Source of the DNA: CADCTB01 sp038214685
GTDB lineage: Bacteria > Actinomycetota > Acidimicrobiia > Acidimicrobiales > AC-14
Assembly (NCBI GenBank): GCA_038214685.1
Contig: JBBQRO010000131.1
Location: forward strand, 1 to 9,405
Direction of reading: 5' to 3'
DNA length: 9,405 nucleotides
Positions 6,495 through 9,405 of the stretch are shown piece after piece. Numbering within the stretch: the first letter of the stretch is position 1; every line of letters starts with the position of its first letter. A program made the translations under genes and the position numbers. Below the pieces are notes generated by a model. It ran no database searches, was not told the origin of the DNA, and was given only the letters and a program-made list of their open reading frames with translations.

Positions 6495-7211
6495 TCATCG
6501 GGCCCGGTAGACCTCGACCTCGGCGGCACGGACGATGCGCCCGTCGTCAGACACGAACCCGCACCTCCGCATACGGGCGACGGTGCCGTCGAGGGCGACA
6601 TCATCGGTGTCGGTCCGGCCCACGCCCTGATGGCGGGAAGCGTCGAACGGCTCGTCAGGCCCGACGTCGAAGGACTCCACCCCGGCGATGCTGAGCACGT
6701 TGAGCAGGCCGGCTCGCACGTCGCGGAGGGCATGGGACTCGGCGTCGTTTTCGACCACGCTCTCCTCCATCTTGGCCACGTTGTCGTGGTGACGAACGAG
6801 GCTTCGTAGCATCGGGGACATGGCCTGGCGCAGCTCCCCCGCCCGTAGCTGCTGATTCTCCGCATGCAGCTGGTCGATGTGGCCCATCTGCCGCTCGCTG
6901 AGGCGGCTGAGCTCGTCGAGGCGGAGGTGCAGGCGCTCGAGGCTGATGAGGACCGAGTCGAGTTGATCGACGGGGCCCGCCGGCTCTGCCGGCACGGGCG
7001 AGTCCGCCTCGACTGCCTCTGGCTCCAACGGCTCGACTGCCTCTGGCTGCGCCGACTCAACCTGGGCAGCGTCGGCCGCGGGGATTGGGGCCGGCTCCTG
7101 CGCCGGTGCCTCCTCCGCCGGAGCCTCCTGGGGCCGCGCGTCACCCAGCTCTCCGGCGGGTGCCCCCGGGTCCACGGTGCCGGCGTCGGCCTCCGTCGTC
7201 TCGTCGGGCAT
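6495..7211 (-). CDS. grpE: GrpE-like nucleotide exchange factor with a long disordered N-terminus
   Basis: A 238-aa protein. Residues 1-80 are Ala/Pro/Glu-rich and probably disordered. Residues 82-128 are predicted long helix or coiled coil (LDSVLISLERLHLRLDELSR, then QMGHIDQLHAENQQLRAGEL). Next comes a helical segment, MSPMLRSLVRHHDNVAKMEE (131-150). Residues 175-238 match the GrpE beta-domain: GPDEPFDASRHQGVG, DDVALDGTVARMRRCGFV and DGRIVRAAEVEVYRA. In the family, the factor acts as a homodimer that releases ADP from Hsp70, and its gene is directly upstream of an Hsp70 gene here, which supports a matched pair. The N-terminal extension is longer and the core more divergent than in housekeeping GrpE. 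Start at ATG 7211 with AGGAG 5 nt upstream; the GTG at 7217 overlaps that site and is unlikely. Confidence 0.88.
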   Translation of the reverse strand: MPDETTEADAGTVDPGAPAGELGDARPQEAPAEEAPAQEPAPIPAADAAQVESAQPEAVEPLEPEAVEADSPVPAEPAGPVDQLDSVLISLERLHLRLDELSRLSERQMGHIDQLHAENQQLRAGELRQAMSPMLRSLVRHHDNVAKMEESVVENDAESHALRDVRAGLLNVLSIAGVESFDVGPDEPFDASRHQGVGRTDTDDVALDGTVARMRRCGFVSDDGRIVRAAEVEVYRAR

Positions 7212-7216
7212 CACCA

Positions 7217-7221
7217 CTCCT
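7217..7221 (-). promoter_or_regulatory. Ribosome binding site that sets the grpE start
   Basis: AGGAG 5 nt before ATG 7211. The alternative GTG codons at 7217 and 7214 overlap or directly abut it, so they cannot be served by it. Confidence 0.7.
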
Positions 7222-7256
7222 GGCCGGAATACTGCATCTGGCCGAAACTCTGCATC
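7221..7256. repeat. 18-bp imperfect tandem repeat between terB and grpE
   Basis: TGGCCGGAATACTGCATC (7221-7238) is followed at once by TGGCCGAAACTCTGCATC (7239-7256), with 15 of 18 positions identical on the plus strand. On the minus strand the repeat starts GATGCAG and ends in CGGCCA just before the grpE Shine-Dalgarno. Because the unit is a multiple of three, one minus-strand frame reads a repeated M-Q-x-x-G-Q peptide. The cause could be local duplication or paired binding sites. Confidence 0.7.
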
Positions 7257-7274
7257 GTCGGGATGCCGGCGGTT

Positions 7275-7730
7275 TTAGAGGTCGAACTCTGAAGGGCTGA
7301 TGCCCACGGCGTTGCACGCCTCGCGGACGGCTCGCTTCTCGTCGTCGTCGAAGTTGCCGTCCGAGCCACCGATGATGATGCCGACCTGGATGACGGCCCG
7401 GCCCTGGTCTTCCTTTTTCTTCAGCTTGCTGATGGCCTGGATGGCTTCGATCTTGCCGAAGTCGTAGTCGGCCTGGAGCTTGTTGCAGTAGTGGTCGAAC
7501 TTGGCCCGCAGCTCCTCGCTCGGGAAGATCGAGAGTACGTCGTTCGACGTGATGAAGGCGGCCGTCTTCTGGCGTTCGGCGGCGTCGATGCTGCCGTCGG
7601 CCGCGGCGATGAGGGCACAGACCGCCATGGATGCGTTGGCAAAGTCGGCGTTCTTGAAGGTGTGGGCCTTGGACTTCAGTTGGGCGCTCATGGTGGTCGA
7701 CTTCGACTTCAGCTGGTCCCAAAGCGGCAT
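7275..7730 (-). CDS. terB: TerB family tellurite-resistance protein
   Basis: A 151-aa protein, the usual length of TerB. It opens MPLWDQLKSKSTTMSAQLKSK and then forms an all-helical fold built of two related halves. Each half carries an acidic loop: ADGSIDAAER (44-53) and SDGNFDDDEKR (123-133). These paired Asp/Glu clusters are the metal-binding positions of TerB. It ends GISPSEFDL, as in relatives. It is cytoplasmic; no signal or membrane helix is seen. In known Ter systems TerB occurs with TerD-family proteins and is thought to take part in a metal-linked stress complex at the membrane. Start chosen at 7730 because GAGGAGG is well placed; the frame is open 20 codons further upstream but that sequence is not family-like. 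TerD lies downstream, separated from terB by the chaperone genes. Confidence 0.95.
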   Translation of the reverse strand: MPLWDQLKSKSTTMSAQLKSKAHTFKNADFANASMAVCALIAAADGSIDAAERQKTAAFITSNDVLSIFPSEELRAKFDHYCNKLQADYDFGKIEAIQAISKLKKKEDQGRAVIQVGIIIGGSDGNFDDDEKRAVREACNAVGISPSEFDL

Positions 7731-7735
7731 CTGGT

Positions 7736-7742
7736 CCTCCTC
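7736..7742 (-). promoter_or_regulatory. Ribosome binding site that sets the terB start
   Basis: GAGGAGG lies 5 nt before the ATG at 7730 and inside the longer alternative frame from 7790. It fixes the 151-aa form as the likely product. Confidence 0.8.
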
Positions 7743-7756
7743 GGCGCGAGCGCGCC
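7743..7756. promoter_or_regulatory. GC-rich inverted repeat in the terB leader
   Basis: GGCGCG-AG-CGCGCC, a perfect 6-2-6 dyad just upstream of the terB ribosome binding site. The 2-nt loop is too tight for a stable hairpin with all pairs, so a protein site is a better reading than a terminator; chance is also possible at this GC content. Confidence 0.25.
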
Positions 7757-7808
7757 AGTGCGGCGCATCAGACAGCGTAGCCGTCAGCATCCCGTTCGGT
7801 GCTCGGCG

Positions 7809-8294
7809 CTACTTGTCGAGTTCGGAAAGCACCTCACCGATGATCTTGGTGGTCTGGTGGGCGGGGAGCGGGTCGCCGCCCTCGGCCTCGGCGACCTCGG
7901 CGGCGAAGTCCTCCACCGAGTGGACGCCGCCGACGAGCACGTGGCGGAGCGCCTCTCCGCTGGCCTCGGGGTCGTCGAGCGCTTCCACCGCCGGGGCGAC
8001 GTCGTGGTCGGGCGATGTGGCCACCGCATGCACGAGGGCCATCGCCTCCTGCCGCCCGCTGGGGGTGGAGACGACGGGCTCACGGTCGGGGTTCTGCTGC
8101 AGGTCCCACGCGGCGAGCGCCTCGTCGTAGCCGCCTTCGCCCGGGTGGATCACCCTGGTCTCCGGCGCGGCATCGGGCTGGGGAGCCTCGGTGCCGCCGC
8201 CGGCGGAGGGGTCCGAGGTCTCGTCGGCGTCGTGCTGGCGTACCGGCTGCACGGGTACGACGAGGGTGCCGTCGGCATTGCGAACGATGTCCAT
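7809..8294 (-). CDS. Hypothetical acidic protein upstream of terB
   Basis: A 161-aa protein that I do not recognise. It begins MDIVRNADGTLVVPVQPV, a short beta-hairpin-like stretch. A low-complexity linker rich in Asp, Ala, Pro and Gly follows (about 20-45). A mainly helical acidic C-terminal half (about 55-161) includes GYDEALAAWDLQ, GRQEAMALVHAVA and HQTTKIIGEVLSELDK. It has no cysteines, signal peptide or membrane segment. AAGGAG lies 11 nt before the ATG, a long spacing; the open frame to 8339 gives a less plausible N-terminus. Stop-to-start distance to terB is 78 nt, and it shares strand with the Ter-chaperone genes, so it may be their first gene or a regulator or partner of them. The strong strand-consistent codon pattern and position support a real gene. 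Confidence 0.72.
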   Translation of the reverse strand: MDIVRNADGTLVVPVQPVRQHDADETSDPSAGGGTEAPQPDAAPETRVIHPGEGGYDEALAAWDLQQNPDREPVVSTPSGRQEAMALVHAVATSPDHDVAPAVEALDDPEASGEALRHVLVGGVHSVEDFAAEVAEAEGGDPLPAHQTTKIIGEVLSELDK

Positions 8295-8351
8295 AGCTGA
8301 GGGGGCTCCTTGCCTAGAGGGTGAGTCCGATGGGCGCACTGCAGACCTGGC

Positions 8352-9296
8352 TCAGCCCACACTGGACCCGAACCAGCGGAGAACCTCGGCGGCTCCGGCC
8401 TCCATGGTGGTCCAGGCTTTCCAACCCAGGTGTATCCCGGCCCGGGCCGGGTCGAGCGACGACCGGGCCAGCTCCCCCGATCGCGCCGGGGCGTACACGG
8501 CCGGAGTGTCCGAGCCGGCGGCGGCGGCCATGGTGGCATAGAGCTGGTTCACCGAGGTCTCCACGCCCGTGCCCACGTTCATCAGCAGGCCGCTGCCCTT
8601 GTGGGCGGCCCGGGCGAAAGCGTCGACCACGTCGTCGACGTAGACGAAGTCGCGGGTCTGGTTCCCGTCGCCGAAGATGGTGCAGGGCTCGCCGGCCAGC
8701 AGCCGTCCGGCGAAGATGGCGACGACGCCCGCCTCGCCGTGGGGATCCTGGCGGGGGCCGTAGATATTGGCCAGGGCCAGGGCGGTGAACTCGATGCCGT
8801 GCAGCTCCCGATAGGCGGCCAGGTAGTCGCACGCCGCCTTCTTCGACACTCCGTAGGGCGACAGTGGCCGCTGGGGGTGCGACTCCGGCACGGGCAGCTT
8901 CTCGGGCTCGCCATAGAGGGTGCCCCCGCTGGCCGCGAAGACCACCTTGCGAGCCCCGGCCGCCCGAGCCCCCTCGAGCACGTTGAGGGTGCCGATCACG
9001 TTGACCTCGGCATCGAACGCCGGCCGCTCGACCGACACCCGCACGTCGGCCTGGGCCGCGAGATGGAAGACCACCTCGGGCCGCCGATGGGCCAGGAGCT
9101 CGACGACTGCGGCGTCGCGGATGTCGAGGCGGTGAAAGGTCAGCTCGTACCCCTGGGTGGAGCGGGCCTCGGCCAGGTTGGAGAGCACGCCGGTGGACAG
9201 GTCGTCGACCACGTCGACGGCATGGCCCTCGGCCAACAACCGGTCGACCAGGGTGGAGCCGATGAACCCTGCGCCCCCGGTGACCAGCGTTCTCAC
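8352..9296 (-). CDS. NAD-dependent epimerase/dehydratase, UDP-glucose 4-epimerase type
   Basis: A 314-aa extended short-chain dehydrogenase, the normal length for the family. It has the NAD-binding Rossmann loop GGAGFIG (7-13), the acidic DVVDDLSTG (28-36), HLAAQADVRVS (78-88), catalytic Ser123 in AASGGTLYGE, and the YGVSK pair Tyr148/Lys152. Conserved ALANIYGPRQ (174-183) and RDFVYVDDVVDA (215-226) follow. Such enzymes oxidise and epimerise or dehydrate nucleotide sugars for cell-surface polysaccharide. The exact substrate cannot be read from sequence; UDP-glucose/UDP-galactose or UDP-glucuronate are candidates. The start is GTG 9296 with GGAGG 4 nt upstream. It overlaps the preceding gene's stop by 4 nt (GTGA), so the two are translationally coupled. 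The role appears separate from the Ter-chaperone genes below it. Confidence 0.95.
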   Translation of the reverse strand: MRTLVTGGAGFIGSTLVDRLLAEGHAVDVVDDLSTGVLSNLAEARSTQGYELTFHRLDIRDAAVVELLAHRRPEVVFHLAAQADVRVSVERPAFDAEVNVIGTLNVLEGARAAGARKVVFAASGGTLYGEPEKLPVPESHPQRPLSPYGVSKKAACDYLAAYRELHGIEFTALALANIYGPRQDPHGEAGVVAIFAGRLLAGEPCTIFGDGNQTRDFVYVDDVVDAFARAAHKGSGLLMNVGTGVETSVNQLYATMAAAAGSDTPAVYAPARSGELARSSLDPARAGIHLGWKAWTTMEAGAAEVLRWFGSSVG

Positions 9297-9405
9297 GACG
9301 CCTCCGACGGCAGCCGCGCCGCCACCAGGTGGGCTCCGGCCCCCACCACGTAGCCGTCGCCCAGCACCGAGGTGCCCGACACCTCGGCTTCGTGGCCCAC
9401 CCGGG
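9293..9405 (-). CDS. Partial CDS: C-terminal hexapeptide-repeat tail, probably of a sugar nucleotidyltransferase
   Basis: Only the last 36 codons are in the window; the 5' part lies beyond the right edge. The visible sequence, VGHEAEVSGTSVLGDGYVVG followed by AGAHLVAARLPSEAS, has the Val/Gly spacing of a left-handed beta-helix of hexapeptide repeats. Such tails occur in glucose-1-phosphate and mannose-1-phosphate nucleotidyltransferases and in acyltransferases. The 4-nt overlap with a sugar-nucleotide epimerase favours a nucleotidyltransferase that would make the activated sugar. The fragment is too short to exclude an acyltransferase. Confidence 0.6.
   Translation of the reverse strand, partial: RVGHEAEVSGTSVLGDGYVVGAGAHLVAARLPSEAS

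Noticed and set aside
4707..6809. A 700-codon plus-strand open frame antisense to hsp70 and grpE
   Set aside because: Its sequence is a His/Gly/Asp/Leu/Val-rich mirror of the Hsp70 and GrpE codons, with no recognisable domain. Long antisense frames are expected in GC-rich coding DNA.
6435..7730. CIRCE or HAIR heat-shock operators around the chaperone genes
   Set aside because: I looked for TTAGCACTC/GAGTGCTAA and CTTGAGT/ACTCAAG type dyads in the gaps and found none.
8314..8832. A 172-codon minus-strand frame inside the epimerase gene
   Set aside because: Arg/Gly-rich out-of-frame shadow; the epimerase frame has all catalytic motifs.

Overview
The window is GC-rich throughout and every supported gene lies on the minus strand, so the genes read from high to low coordinates. 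GC richness, GTG starts, a promoter of TTGACA/TAGAGT type, and TerD/TerA/TerB proteins that resemble actinomycete versions all suggest an actinobacterium. I cannot name a genus from the sequence.

In transcription order, the right end holds the last 36 codons of a protein with hexapeptide-like repeats, probably the tail of a sugar nucleotidyltransferase. It overlaps by 4 nt an extended short-chain dehydrogenase of the UDP-glucose 4-epimerase type (8352-9296). These two look like a sugar-nucleotide pair. Next is an unrecognised acidic 161-aa protein (7809-8294).

The core follows: terB (7275-7730), a GrpE-like nucleotide exchange factor (6495-7211), a divergent Hsp70 without a helical lid (4767-6434), and a 926-aa protein (1949-4729). 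That large protein has two J-like helical modules without HPD, a double zinc ribbon, a helical segment and four fibronectin type III-like domains. After a 105-nt gap with a likely promoter come terD (1265-1843) and a two-domain TerA-like TerD-family protein (39-1262), 2 nt apart.

The layout suggests a stress module in which a specialised Hsp70/GrpE pair is built into a Ter system. TerB and TerD-family proteins are acidic, metal- or calcium-binding cytoplasmic proteins. GrpE would recharge the Hsp70. The large zinc-ribbon/FN3 protein sits where a J-protein or substrate adaptor would be expected, and no classical dnaJ is present in the window. That role is inferred. The shared operon is inferred from same-strand genes spaced 2 to 105 nt apart. 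No RNA genes, mobile elements, CRISPR arrays or convincing intrinsic terminators were seen, and no gene-free stretch exceeds about 105 nt.
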